A stretch of DNA of 64,000 nt from WTFY01 sp965214675 (GCA_965214675.1 OZ243969.1:558001-622000), one strand, 5' to 3'; counted from the first letter of the stretch, positions 9,233-18,665 are shown. A program made the numbers and translations. Notes: generated from the letters alone by a model not told the origin.

Positions 9233-10315
9233 CTAGGCTTCGCGCCCGACGATGATGCCGCCTCCGAGGCACCGGTCCTGATTGTAGAACACGACACTTT
9301 GTCCGGGAGCCACCGCCCACTGGGGTTCGGCAAAGGACACTTCATAGCCGTTGTCATCGCGCACCTGGATCGAGCAGTGCTGGTCTGGCTGGCGGTATCG
9401 GATTTTTGCAGCGAGGTTGTTCATGTCGGCGGGAGGCTCACCTGCAATCCAGTGGATTGTTTCAGTAAGCACGCGCGAATGAAACAGTGCAGGGTGGCGC
9501 TGGCCCTGGGCAACCACCACGGTGTTGGACTCGGTATCCTTGTCGGCAACGTACCAGGCGCCTTCAGGTAAATGGGCCTGTCCTCCGATCCCCAGTCCCT
9601 GGCGCTGCCCGATGGTGTAGTACATGGCCCCTTCGTGTGTACCCAGGGTCTCACCCCCAATCGAAACAATCGGGCCCGGTGTGCCCGGCAGGTAGTGCTT
9701 CAGAAAATCCCTGAATTTTCGCTCGCCGATGAAACAGATGCCGGTGCTGTCCTTCTTGTCGTGCACCCTGAAAGCCTGTTGCCTTGCAATCTCGCGCACT
9801 TTCGATTTTTCAATTTCGCCCAGGGGGAAGAGTGATTTCTGCAGTTGCTGCGATTGCAGGGTATGCAAAAAGTAACTCTGGTCCTTTTGCCGGTCATGCG
9901 CCTTCTCCAGGCCGGGTTCGGCAGGGCCTGCCTTGCAGCGCACGTAGTGCCCGGTGGCGATGTAGTTGGTACCCAGCTCCAGCGCATGATCCAGGAATGC
10001 GCGAAATTTGATTTCCCGGTTGCAGATCACATCCGGGTTGGGGGTTCTGCCGGCCCGGTATTCCTCCAGGAAATACTTGAAGACACGATCCCAGTATTCA
10101 CTGGCAAAATTCACCGTGTGCAGCCGGATGCCGATCCTTTCACATACCTGTCGTGCATCTTCCAGGTCCGCAGCGGCAGCACAGTATTGCTCATCGTCAT
10201 CCTCTTCCCAGTTTTTCATGAACAGCCCTTCCACCTCAAAGCCCTGTTCGCATAAAAGCCAGGCCGCCACCGAGGAATCGACACCGCCAGACATGCCTAC
10301 CATTACCTTGCTCAT
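9233..10315 (-). CDS. mnmA: tRNA 2-thiouridylase MnmA
   Basis: Puts sulphur on uridine 34 of tRNA-Lys, -Glu and -Gln, using ATP and sulphur relayed by the Tus proteins or IscS. The 360-residue product has the PP-loop SGGVDSSVAAWLL near the N-terminus and the two catalytic cysteines in NPDVICNREIKF and DSTGICFIGERKF. The central TGHYVR and C-terminal beta-barrel region (QSVVFYNQDRCLGGG) are also typical. It starts 30 bp after nudJ and is followed closely by hflD, so the three are probably one transcript. Confidence 0.97.
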   Translation of the reverse strand: MSKVMVGMSGGVDSSVAAWLLCEQGFEVEGLFMKNWEEDDDEQYCAAAADLEDARQVCERIGIRLHTVNFASEYWDRVFKYFLEEYRAGRTPNPDVICNREIKFRAFLDHALELGTNYIATGHYVRCKAGPAEPGLEKAHDRQKDQSYFLHTLQSQQLQKSLFPLGEIEKSKVREIARQQAFRVHDKKDSTGICFIGERKFRDFLKHYLPGTPGPIVSIGGETLGTHEGAMYYTIGQRQGLGIGGQAHLPEGAWYVADKDTESNTVVVAQGQRHPALFHSRVLTETIHWIAGEPPADMNNLAAKIRYRQPDQHCSIQVRDDNGYEVSFAEPQWAVAPGQSVVFYNQDRCLGGGIIVGREA

Positions 10316-10345
10316 GGGACTACCCCGCAGACAGGGGTTGTGAGG

Positions 10346-10804
10346 TTACCATTTCTGATGAATCGTACGGATAAGGTCCAGGTCATAGCGGTTGCCATTC
10401 AGGTAGTCCCGCAGGCTGTGGGTGACCATGGTGCTGCGGAGTCTTTGCTCCGGCAGGTCAAAGATGGTCTCGGCGCTGTACCAGTCCGCATGCAGGATGC
10501 CTTCGTCAAGATCTTCATGGACACGTTCGCTGCTGCATTCACCGCACAGGGTAAATCGCAAAAAGGTTTCGTCCTGATACGGGTGCTTCCAGCAATATAT
10601 ACCGACCAGCGCGGTGGGATAAAATTCCCATCCGGTCTCTTCCAGGGTCTCGCGCTGGGCCGCCTCGAACAGGGTTTCTCCCAGTTCCCAGTGGCCCGCA
10701 GGCTGGTTGAACACCTTGTATTTCTCAACCTGCTCCTCAACCAGGAGGAATTTTTTCTCGCGCTCGATTACGGCTGCGACGGTTACATGGGGATGCCAGG
10801 TCAT
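10346..10804 (-). CDS. nudJ: NUDIX hydrolase, NudJ-like
   Basis: A 152-residue NUDIX protein. The NUDIX box begins at GHWELGETLFEAAQ and continues RETLEETGW, with the two glutamates that bind Mg2+ in place. E. coli NudJ hydrolyses thiamine pyrophosphate-type compounds and nucleoside tri/diphosphates, and its gene precedes mnmA there as here. The C-terminus (RTIHQKW) is also NudJ-like. It is the first gene of the minus-strand block nudJ-mnmA-hflD. The substrate is inferred from synteny rather than from specific residues. Confidence 0.88.
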   Translation of the reverse strand: MTWHPHVTVAAVIEREKKFLLVEEQVEKYKVFNQPAGHWELGETLFEAAQRETLEETGWEFYPTALVGIYCWKHPYQDETFLRFTLCGECSSERVHEDLDEGILHADWYSAETIFDLPEQRLRSTMVTHSLRDYLNGNRYDLDLIRTIHQKW

Positions 10805-11054
10805 CGGAATACTGTATAAACTATTTAGAAAGATTGATAAATAACTGGTTGAAATTAATGTATTAATTCAGAGGACTTTAAATGATGCCCTGGGACACAG
10901 TATAGCAGTGAATGATACCTGGGCTGTATTGTGAACGATCCCTTTTACTCTGGCCCCGGGCGAACCGGAGTCAGACTTTCGTTGTCTGAAAACCAGGTTC
11001 AGGGTGCTGTGAACAATACTTCAGAACATGGTTAAGTGCACCGCGCCGACCCGC

Positions 11055-11060
11055 TATACT
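11055..11060 (+). promoter_or_regulatory. possible -10 element upstream of clpS
   Basis: TATACT lies 31 bp before the clpS start. The matching -35 position (TTAAGT at 11032-11037, 17-bp spacer) is weak, so the call rests mainly on the -10 match and position. Confidence 0.35.
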
Positions 11061-11090
11061 ACTCATACATGGAATCACTGAAGACCGGGC

Positions 11091-11405
11091 ATGGCAGATC
11101 AAAAACAAATTCTACGTGAAGACAAGGCGGCCGTAAAAGAGGCGAAAACCCGCAAGCCGCCAATGTACAAGGTGGTATTATTGAACGATGACTATACCCC
11201 CATGGAATTTGTCGTACACATTCTTGAGAACTTCTTCAGGATGAACCGGGAAAAGGCCACTCGGATCATGCTGCATGTGCATACCCGGGGAAAAGGCGTT
11301 TGCGGTGTGTATACACGTGATGTGGCAGAGACCAAGGTGACACAGGTGAACGAGTATTCGCGCATGAACAACCATCCGTTGCTGTGTGCGATGGAAGAAA
11401 CATAG
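11091..11405 (+). CDS. clpS: ATP-dependent Clp protease adaptor ClpS
   Basis: A 104-residue adaptor that delivers N-degron substrates to ClpA. The flexible charged N-terminus is followed by the conserved core: MYKVVLLNDDYTPMEFVV forms the N-degron pocket, and HTRGKGVCGVYTRDVAETK contacts the ClpA N-domain. It lies nine bases before clpA on the same strand, the usual pair. Confidence 0.97.
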   Translation: MADQKQILREDKAAVKEAKTRKPPMYKVVLLNDDYTPMEFVVHILENFFRMNREKATRIMLHVHTRGKGVCGVYTRDVAETKVTQVNEYSRMNNHPLLCAMEET

Positions 11406-11414
11406 CAAAAGACC

Positions 11415-13676
11415 ATGCTGAACAAAGAGCTTGAATTCACACTGAACATTGCCTTCAAGGAGGCACGTGAGAAGCGTCATGAGTTCATGACGGTCGAACA
11501 CCTGTTGCTTGCGCTGACCCAAAACCCGACGGCTGCCAAGGTATTGCGTGCGTGCGGAATCGATCTGCCAAAATTATCCAAGGAGCTGTCGGAGTTCATC
11601 CAGAACAACACCCCGCTGCTTCCCGACGAGGATGACCGCGATACGCAACCGACCCTGGGCTTTCAGCGTGTGCTGCAACGTGCCGTCTTCCACGTCCAGT
11701 CCTCCGGGAGAAAAGAGGCGGAAGTGACCGGCGCCAATGTGCTGGTTGCGATCTTCAGCGAACAGGAATCCCACGCGGTGTATCTGCTGGACCAGCATGA
11801 TGTCGCGCGCCTGGATGTCGTGAATTACATTGCCCACGGAATCTCGAAAGTACCCACGGATTCCGACAGCGAGATGGCCGTCGATCCCGAAGTGGAAGTG
11901 AGCAGGGATGCCCAAAGTCCGAAGCCACTGGATTGTTACGCGGTCAACCTGAATCAACTGGCAAGCGAGGGAAAGATCGACCCGCTGATCGGGCGCGACA
12001 ATGAAATCGAACGCACGATTCAGATCCTGTGCCGGCGCAGGAAAAACAACCCGCTCATGATCGGTGAAGCCGGGGTGGGAAAAACGGCCATTGCCGAGGG
12101 GCTGGCGAAGAAAATTGTCGACCAGCAGGTGCCCGACATCCTGAAGGATTACACGATCTATGCGCTGGACCTGGGAGGCCTGGTGGCCGGTACCAAGTAC
12201 CGGGGTGATTTTGAGAAACGACTGAAAGGGGTGCTGCACCAGCTCAAGGAAGAACAGAACACGATTTTGTTCATCGATGAGATCCACACCGTCATTGGTG
12301 CCGGCTCGGCCTCCGGCGGCGTGATGGATGCCTCCAACCTGATCAAGCCGATGCTGGGTACCGGTGAGCTGAAATGCATTGGTTCGACCACCTACCAGGA
12401 ATTTCGTGGCGTATTCGAGAAAGACCGCGCACTGGCGCGGCGATTCCAGACCATCGACATTGAAGAACCCAGTGTCGAGGAGACCTACCGGATCCTGAAA
12501 GGCTTGCGCAGCCGTTTTGAAAAACACCACGGCGTGCGCTATGCGGAAAATGCATTGCGGGCTGCGGCGGAGTTGGCAGCCAAGTACATCAATGACCGGC
12601 ACTTGCCGGACAAGGCCATCGATGTCATCGACGAGGCCGGTGCGAACATGAACCTGAAACCCAAGTCCCTGCGCAAGAAGATGATCACTACCAAGCAGAT
12701 TGAAAGCATCGTCTCAAAGATCGCACGCATCCCTCCCAAGCACGTGAATTCCAGTGATACGGAGGTGCTCAGGAATCTGGAGCGCAACCTGAAGCTGGTG
12801 GTATTCGGGCAGGACGCTGCAATCGGCACCTTGTCCACGGCGATCAAGATGTCGCGTTCGGGCATCGGCAATGAAGACAAGCCCATCGGCTGCTTCCTGT
12901 TTGCAGGCCCCACGGGGGTTGGTAAAACGGAGGTGACCCGCCAGTTGTCCATCATCCTCGGGATTGAACTGCTGCGTTTCGACATGTCCGAGTACATGGA
13001 GCGCCATACGGTTTCACGCCTGATCGGTGCACCGCCCGGCTACGTGGGGTTTGACCAGGGCGGCTTGCTGACCGATGCCGTGCTGAAGTCTCCGCACTGT
13101 GTGCTGCTTCTGGATGAAGTCGAGAAGGCGCATGCCGATGTGTTCAATCTCCTGCTGCAGGTGATGGATCACGGGGTGCTGACCGATACGAATGGCCGCA
13201 AGGTGGATTTTCGCAACGTCATACTGGTGATGACGACCAATGCCGGTGCACAGGAGATGAGCCGGGCCAGTGTCGGCTTTACCGCACAGGACCATCAGGC
13301 GGACGGCATGGAGATCATCAAGCGACTGTTTACCCCTGAATTCAGGAATCGCCTGGATGCGATCATCCAGTTTGAGTCGCTGGGCAGGGACACCGTACTG
13401 CACGTCGTCGACAAGTTCATTGCACAGCTGGAAGCCCAACTGGAGACCAAGAAGGTTGAGATACAGATTGAGCCGGAGGCCAAGGAATGGATTGCCAAGC
13501 GTGGCTATGATGTAAAAATGGGTGCACGCCCCATGGAGCGTGTGATACAGGAACACGTCAAGAAGCCTCTTGCCGAGGAAATCCTGTTCGGCCGTCTGGA
13601 AAATGGCGGCAAGGTGATCATCCGGGCTTGTGAAAGCGGGCTGGAGATCGACTATCCTGAAGAAGCCCTCAACTGA
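11415..13676 (+). CDS. clpA: ATP-dependent Clp protease ATP-binding subunit ClpA
   Basis: A 753-residue AAA+ unfoldase that feeds proteins to ClpP. An N-domain of about 150 residues (MLNKELEFTLNIAFKEARE) is followed by the first AAA module, with Walker A GEAGVGKTA and Walker B ILFIDEIH. The second module has GPTGVGKTE, LLLDEVEKAH and the pore loop GYVGF. A VGF tripeptide in SRASVGFTAQD corresponds to the ClpP-docking loop. Length and domain order are normal for ClpA, and clpS precedes it directly. No clpP gene is in the window. Confidence 0.97.
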   Translation: MLNKELEFTLNIAFKEAREKRHEFMTVEHLLLALTQNPTAAKVLRACGIDLPKLSKELSEFIQNNTPLLPDEDDRDTQPTLGFQRVLQRAVFHVQSSGRKEAEVTGANVLVAIFSEQESHAVYLLDQHDVARLDVVNYIAHGISKVPTDSDSEMAVDPEVEVSRDAQSPKPLDCYAVNLNQLASEGKIDPLIGRDNEIERTIQILCRRRKNNPLMIGEAGVGKTAIAEGLAKKIVDQQVPDILKDYTIYALDLGGLVAGTKYRGDFEKRLKGVLHQLKEEQNTILFIDEIHTVIGAGSASGGVMDASNLIKPMLGTGELKCIGSTTYQEFRGVFEKDRALARRFQTIDIEEPSVEETYRILKGLRSRFEKHHGVRYAENALRAAAELAAKYINDRHLPDKAIDVIDEAGANMNLKPKSLRKKMITTKQIESIVSKIARIPPKHVNSSDTEVLRNLERNLKLVVFGQDAAIGTLSTAIKMSRSGIGNEDKPIGCFLFAGPTGVGKTEVTRQLSIILGIELLRFDMSEYMERHTVSRLIGAPPGYVGFDQGGLLTDAVLKSPHCVLLLDEVEKAHADVFNLLLQVMDHGVLTDTNGRKVDFRNVILVMTTNAGAQEMSRASVGFTAQDHQADGMEIIKRLFTPEFRNRLDAIIQFESLGRDTVLHVVDKFIAQLEAQLETKKVEIQIEPEAKEWIAKRGYDVKMGARPMERVIQEHVKKPLAEEILFGRLENGGKVIIRACESGLEIDYPEEALN

Positions 13677-13862
13677 ACTTCTTCCTGTTGATACCCAACG
13701 TGCCCATGACGACCCCAGGGGGTGACTGACCGGGCAGGCCTGTCACAACCCCCTGCAAAGACATCAGGAATCCATGCCCCGTGTAATTGCCTGTAGTCTT
13801 GTGCACAGGGAAAGTCATCGACCGGTGCGCGCAATGATGACGGAAGACCGTTTCAGGCAACC

Positions 13863-14531
13863 ATGAAAACCAGCAAGACAAAGCTCGTCATCTTCGACCT
13901 GGACGGCACACTCGTTGATACCGCTCCGGACCTTGCCCATAGCATGGACCTGGTCATGCGTGAGCTGCACCTGCCCGCACAGGGGCTTGAAAACGTTCGC
14001 AGCTATATCGGGCATGGTGTACGCAGACTGGTTGAGGACATCGTATCCTCGGCGCTTGAGGAAAAGCCTGCCCAGGCAACCCTGGAGCGCGCGCTCGATT
14101 CATTCAACACGCATTACCGGGAGCACCTGGTACGTGAAAGTGCGCTCTATCCGGGTGTAAATGAAAGCCTGGTGTGGCTACAGGCCAGTGGTATCAAGTG
14201 CGCGTGTGTCACCAACAAGCCCAGCGATTTCGCCAACCCCTTGCTGCGCCACTTCCAGATAGAAAAGTACTTTGATGTGGTGGTCTCCGCAGACACCTTC
14301 GAGAAGAAAAAACCGGATCCTTTTCCGCTTACGTATGTTTGCAATCAGCTTGGGGTCGAAACGGGCGAGTGCATCATGGTAGGGGATTCCGAGAATGACA
14401 TTGAGGCAGCCCGCAGGGCAGGTATCCGGTCTGTGTGCATGAGTTACGGCTATACGCCGCAAGCGGATATCACCGCGCTGAAGCCAGACGTGGTGCTTGA
14501 TTCCTGTGCTAAATTGCAGGAGCTGGTCTGA
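13863..14531 (+). CDS. gph: phosphoglycolate phosphatase (HAD family)
   Basis: A 222-residue HAD hydrolase with motif I FDLDGTLVDTAPDL, the motif III lysine in KKPDPFPL, and motif IV MVGDSENDIEAARRAG. The DLAHSMDLVM cap region and overall length fit Gph, which removes phosphate from 2-phosphoglycolate arising from DNA 3'-end repair or photorespiration. HAD specificity is hard to assign from sequence. An adjacent fragment resembling CbbR, a regulator of Calvin-cycle genes, is on the opposite strand and would suit a photorespiratory role, but that link is an inference. Confidence 0.85.
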   Translation: MKTSKTKLVIFDLDGTLVDTAPDLAHSMDLVMRELHLPAQGLENVRSYIGHGVRRLVEDIVSSALEEKPAQATLERALDSFNTHYREHLVRESALYPGVNESLVWLQASGIKCACVTNKPSDFANPLLRHFQIEKYFDVVVSADTFEKKKPDPFPLTYVCNQLGVETGECIMVGDSENDIEAARRAGIRSVCMSYGYTPQADITALKPDVVLDSCAKLQELV

Positions 14532-14899
14532 GATTTTCGTATTCGCGCACCACGTGTGCCGGGCTTCAGGTATCCGTTGTACTTTTGCCAGTACAAAATT
14601 CGTGAACGACTCGGCGGCTATGGACAGCCGTTTCCCTGTACGGTGTACGATGTGCCCGCGTCTGACGATCGGGAATGAGCGCACATCCAACACCTTCAGT
14701 CGACCGACTTCTCTTTCCGGTTCAAAGGCACTGCTTCCCAGGGCCAAGGAAGTCATTCATCAGGCAGATACCACTGCCCGTAGATGCGGGTGTGCACGAG
14801 GAATATTTTTGGCTGGCCGCACCGTGTAATGGACTGTGATACGGCTTTTCCTGATCGGGAGAGAACCGGGGCTTTCAGCGCTTCGGCAGGATGCTGGGA
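14532..14899. other. gap between gph and infA
   Basis: No intact gene is visible in these 368 bases. The middle part holds the LysR-like fragment listed separately. The rest shows no tRNA, clear promoter or strong terminator hairpin that I can identify. Confidence 0.5.
14583..14756 (-). pseudogene. C-terminal fragment of a LysR/CbbR-type regulator
   Basis: About 58 codons on the minus strand read GRLKVLDVRSFPIVRRGHIV and then HRTGKRLSIAAESFTNFV. This is the pattern at the C-terminus of CbbR-like LysR regulators, where a glycine-arginine-leucine turn is followed by LDV..FP and a V-H-R-G-K-R-L-S..A motif. Two stops in a row lie directly upstream in frame, and no helix-turn-helix domain is found in the neighbouring bases. 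The fragment therefore looks like the remains of a deleted gene. Recognition is from memory of the family pattern; a database search would settle it. Confidence 0.5.
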
Positions 14900-15118
14900 T
14901 TATTTGCCGCGGTACGTGATTCTTCCCTTGCTCAAATCATAGGGCGTCATTTCTACAGTGACCTTGTCACCTGTGAGGATCTTGATGTAATGCTTTCGCA
15001 TACGGCCTGAAATATGTGCGGTAACGACGTGGCCGTTTTCCAGTTCAACACGAAACATCGTGTTGGGTAGAGTTTCGATCACTGTACCTTCCATTTCAAT
15101 GTGGTCTTCTTTTGGCAT
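14900..15118 (-). CDS. infA: translation initiation factor IF-1
   Basis: A 72-residue S1/OB-fold protein that binds the 30S A site with IF-2 and IF-3. The sequence begins with the family's standard MPKEDHIEMEG and shows GHVVTAHISGRMRKHYIKI and the end TYRGK. It is full length. It is divergent from fabD, with about 110 A+T-rich bases between the two starts that probably hold promoters for both. Confidence 0.98.
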   Translation of the reverse strand: MPKEDHIEMEGTVIETLPNTMFRVELENGHVVTAHISGRMRKHYIKILTGDKVTVEMTPYDLSKGRITYRGK

Positions 15119-15231
15119 TCTGCTCCCAGAGGGTCATCACGGTGACGCCATTATTATGCAATAAAAAAATAAAACAAGGCTTATGGATAATTTAGTACAA
15201 TCCGGCTACAGGATCTTTCCAGCACGATACT

Positions 15232-16191
15232 ATGGACTTCGCGTATATCTTCCCTGGTCAGGGATCACAGTCAATCGGCATGCTGGGGGATCTGGGTTCA
15301 CAGTATCCTGAAATCAAACAAATCTTCGAGCAGGGTTCAGATGTATTGCAACTGGACTTGTGGAAACTGGCATCGCTCGGGCCGGAGGATGACCTCAATC
15401 GAACCGAAAACACACAGCCGGTCATGCTGTGCGCCTGCATGGCCGTGCACGCGATCTTCCATGAGCACTTTTCTGCCACGCCGCGCATGCTGGCGGGCCA
15501 CAGTTTCGGGGAGTATACGGCCCTGGTGACTGCCAAGGTGTTCGATTTTGAGACGGCGCTTCCACTTGCAAAGTTTCGCGGCCAGGTCATGCAGCAGGCC
15601 GTTCCTGTAGGGCAGGGTGCGATGGCGGCCGTGCTGGGTCTTGAAGCCGACGTACTGAAAGAAATCTGTGAGCAGGCCACCTCGGATGCGGGGATCGTCG
15701 AGGCGGTCAATTTCAACGCGCCGGGGCAAATCGTGATTGCCGGCAGCCAGTCCGCCGTTGCCGATGCAATGTCTGCCGCAAAGCAGGCAGGCGCCAGGCG
15801 CTGTGTCCTGCTGCCGCTGAGTGTACCCTCGCACAGCACACTGATGAAACCGGCCGCCGAACAATTGCGTGATTACCTGCAGGACATCGACATGCATGCC
15901 CCGCAGGTTGAAGTCGTTCACAATGTCGATGTCTGTTCCTATTCCGCAGAAGCTGAGATCAAGGATGCGTTGCATCGACAGCTGTTCAGCCCGGTGCGCT
16001 GGGTGGAGACGATCCAGCACATGATTGGAAGTGGCGTGAAAGTATTGGTCGAACTGGGTCCGGGCCGGGTGTTGACGGGTTTCAGCAAACGCATCGATTG
16101 TAATGTGCCAGGGCATTGTGTGCACGACCTCAAGAGTCTGGACCAGGCGCTTGAGCAACTGGAAGCACTGGGTTCGGCGGGGCACGCATGA
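15232..16191 (+). CDS. fabD: malonyl-CoA:ACP transacylase
   Basis: Moves malonyl from CoA to the acyl carrier protein to start type II fatty acid synthesis. The 319-residue product begins YIFPGQGSQSIGM, has the nucleophile serine in AGHSFGEYTALV, and the histidine in PSHSTLM. It is the first gene of the plus-strand cluster and overlaps fabG by four bases (ATGA). In E. coli rpmF, plsX and fabH come before fabD; here infA is upstream instead. Confidence 0.97.
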   Translation: MDFAYIFPGQGSQSIGMLGDLGSQYPEIKQIFEQGSDVLQLDLWKLASLGPEDDLNRTENTQPVMLCACMAVHAIFHEHFSATPRMLAGHSFGEYTALVTAKVFDFETALPLAKFRGQVMQQAVPVGQGAMAAVLGLEADVLKEICEQATSDAGIVEAVNFNAPGQIVIAGSQSAVADAMSAAKQAGARRCVLLPLSVPSHSTLMKPAAEQLRDYLQDIDMHAPQVEVVHNVDVCSYSAEAEIKDALHRQLFSPVRWVETIQHMIGSGVKVLVELGPGRVLTGFSKRIDCNVPGHCVHDLKSLDQALEQLEALGSAGHA

Positions 16192-16925
16192 GTAATCAGG
16201 TGGCCCTGGTGACGGGTGCAAGTCGCGGGATCGGCAAGGCGGTCTTGCACGCGCTGGGCGCACAAGGATTTGATGTCGTTGGCACGGCAACGACGACAGC
16301 CGGTGCACAAGGCATCGATGCCGCGCTCAAGCAAGCGAACCTGAGCGGAAAGGGCATGCAGCTCGATGTCACGCAGCCGGACTCTGTCAGTGCCTTGCTC
16401 AAGGAAGTCAAGGACAGCTACGCTCCCCCCGGTGTTTTGGTCAACAACGCCGGAATCACCCGCGACAACCTGCTCGTGCGCATGAAAGACGAGGAGTGGG
16501 ATGCGGTCATCAATACGAATCTTTCCTCGGTGTACCGGCTGACCCGGGCATGTCTTCGGGACATGATGAAAATGCGCAGCGGGCGAATCATCAGCATCAC
16601 CTCGGTTGCGGCCATGTCCGGTAACGCCGGGCAGTCAAATTATACCGCCGCCAAGGCCGGCATCATCGGGTTCACCAAGTCCCTTGCGCGCGAGGTGGCA
16701 TCGCGTGGCATTACAGTCAATGCCATCGCACCCGGATTCATCGACACGGATATGACCGCCGAACTCAATGAATCACAGCGCACGCACGCCATCGCACAGA
16801 TTCCAGCCGGTCACATGGGAGCCCCGCAAGATATTGCACAGGCCGCCTGTTTTCTGGTTTCTGCAGGTGCTGCCTATATCACGGGGGAGACGATTCACGT
16901 CAATGGCGGCATGTACATGGGCTGA
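16188..16925 (+). CDS. fabG: 3-oxoacyl-ACP reductase
   Basis: A 245-residue short-chain dehydrogenase that reduces 3-oxoacyl-ACP with NADPH. It has the cofactor site VTGASRGIGKAV, NNAGITRDNLL, the catalytic serine in ISITSVAA, and the YTAAKAG tyrosine-lysine motif. The C-terminus YITGETIHVNGGMYMG is the standard FabG ending. It is coupled to fabD by overlapping start and stop. Confidence 0.97.
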   Translation: MSNQVALVTGASRGIGKAVLHALGAQGFDVVGTATTTAGAQGIDAALKQANLSGKGMQLDVTQPDSVSALLKEVKDSYAPPGVLVNNAGITRDNLLVRMKDEEWDAVINTNLSSVYRLTRACLRDMMKMRSGRIISITSVAAMSGNAGQSNYTAAKAGIIGFTKSLAREVASRGITVNAIAPGFIDTDMTAELNESQRTHAIAQIPAGHMGAPQDIAQAACFLVSAGAAYITGETIHVNGGMYMG

Positions 16926-17121
16926 AACGCGCTACAATTTAATTGATATTTTATTTATAAGACCTTGTTATTTAATGAGAATATATTTTCATCCTGATGG
17001 GCATAATCCGGGGCCCCTGTCATGTACATGTTAAAGATGGCACCGGGATATTCTTTTCAATACAATACTTGCCCGTATCCGAATTCGGTCTGACAAATTT
17101 TGTTAAGAGGAAGCAACCGCT

Positions 17122-17355
17122 ATGAGCAACATTGAAGAAAGAGTTAGGAAGATAATCGTAGAACAGTTAGGGGTGGGCGAAGACGACGTTTCGAATGATG
17201 CATCATTTGTGGATGACCTGGGTGCAGACTCTTTGGATACGGTCGAATTGGTGATGGCCCTGGAAGAGGAATTCGAATGCGAAATCCCGGACGAAGAAGC
17301 CGAGAAAATCACCACCGTGAAGCAGGCCATCGATTACGTCAGCCTGCACCAGTAG
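17122..17355 (+). CDS. acpP: acyl carrier protein
   Basis: A 77-residue acidic carrier protein. Serine 37 in GADSLDTVELVMALEEEF takes the 4'-phosphopantetheine arm. AGAGGA lies about ten bases before the ATG. The 196-bp gap from fabG is A+T-rich and may carry its own promoter, as is usual for this very highly expressed gene. Confidence 0.98.
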   Translation: MSNIEERVRKIIVEQLGVGEDDVSNDASFVDDLGADSLDTVELVMALEEEFECEIPDEEAEKITTVKQAIDYVSLHQ

Positions 17356-17420
17356 TCACTTGCAGGCCACGGTGCAAGTCCCGCTATATCAATCTCCATA
17401 CCATTACTTAAGATAAACCC

Positions 17421-18665
17421 ATGGTGTCGCAGCGACGTGTTGTAGTGACCGGTATGGGCATTGTATCTCCCGTCGGCTCAGCGACAGACAAGGCCTGGGA
17501 AAATATTGTTGCTGGCAACAGCGGGATTTCCAATATTGACTGCTTCGATGCCAGCGAATTTTCTGTACAAATCGCCGGACAGACCCGGGATTTCAATGCC
17601 GATGACTATCTGTCGAAGAAAGACCAGCGCAAGATGGACCCGTTCATCCACTATGGAATCGGTGCCGGGGTTCAGGCTGCTGAAGATTCGGGGTTTGAAG
17701 TCACGGAAGAGAATACGGACCGTATCGGGGTCGCGATTGGCAGCGGCATAGGCGGCTTGCCGGGCATCGAGAAAAGCAACGAATCGTACCTTAAAAATGG
17801 ACCCAGGAAGATCTCGCCGTTCTTCGTGCCCAGCAATATCATCAACATGGTGTCAGGAAACCTGTCCATCATGCGCGGCTACCGCGGCCCGAACATATCG
17901 ATTGTCTCGGCCTGCTCAACAGGGACCCACAATATCGGCGACTCGGCGCGGATGATTGCCAATGGCGATGTCGACATCATGGTCGCCGGAGGTGCCGAGA
18001 TGGCCACCTGTCCGCTGGGTATCGGTGGATTTGCGGCCGCCCGGGCACTTTGCGCTTCACACAATGACAATCCAGAGACTGCCAGTCGTCCGTTCGACCT
18101 GGATCGCGACGGCTTTGTACTCGGTGACGGTGCAGGCGTCCTGGTGCTGGAAGAATACGAGCATGCCAAGGCACGCTCTGCAAGGATTTACTGCGAACTC
18201 GTCGGCTATGGTACGAACAGCGATGCGTATCACATGACCTCGCCGGCAAAAGGCGGGCACGGGGCCTCAAAATGCATGAACAATGCATTGCAGGATGCGC
18301 AACTCAACCCGCAGGACGTGGACTACATCAATGCCCACGGCACCTCGACTCCAGCCGGCGACATTGCCGAAACCGAGGCCATCAAGACGACCTTCGGTGA
18401 TCATGCCAGGCAACTTGCGATCAGTTCGACCAAGTCCATGACGGGGCACCTGCTGGGTGCCGCTGGCGGGGTCGAGGCCCTGTTCAGTGTACTGGCGGTG
18501 CACCACGACATCATGCCCCCCACGATCAATTACGACACTCCGGACCCGGAATGCGATCTGGATTACATCCCCAACGAGGCTCGTCATGCACGCGTGGACA
18601 TTGCCCTGTCCAATTCGTTTGGTTTTGGCGGCACCAATGCGACGGTAGTCTTCAAAAAGGTCTGA
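17421..18665 (+). CDS. fabF: 3-oxoacyl-ACP synthase II
   Basis: A 414-residue condensing enzyme that elongates acyl-ACP. The catalytic cysteine is in SIVSACSTGTHNIGDS, and the two histidines are in NAHGTSTPAGD and MTGHLLGAAGG. The N-terminus (RRVVVTGMGIVSPVG) and length are those of FabF. It follows acpP by 65 bp. Confidence 0.97.
   Translation: MVSQRRVVVTGMGIVSPVGSATDKAWENIVAGNSGISNIDCFDASEFSVQIAGQTRDFNADDYLSKKDQRKMDPFIHYGIGAGVQAAEDSGFEVTEENTDRIGVAIGSGIGGLPGIEKSNESYLKNGPRKISPFFVPSNIINMVSGNLSIMRGYRGPNISIVSACSTGTHNIGDSARMIANGDVDIMVAGGAEMATCPLGIGGFAAARALCASHNDNPETASRPFDLDRDGFVLGDGAGVLVLEEYEHAKARSARIYCELVGYGTNSDAYHMTSPAKGGHGASKCMNNALQDAQLNPQDVDYINAHGTSTPAGDIAETEAIKTTFGDHARQLAISSTKSMTGHLLGAAGGVEALFSVLAVHHDIMPPTINYDTPDPECDLDYIPNEARHARVDIALSNSFGFGGTNATVVFKKV

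Noticed and set aside
13706..13755. Terminator after clpA
   Set aside because: GGGGG and CCCCC arms with a GTGAC/GTCAC pair are present, but the stem needs a bulge, the loop is long and no T-run follows.
14497..14829. 110-codon plus-strand frame between gph and infA
   Set aside because: It has no protein-like features and lies opposite the LysR-like fragment, which reads better.
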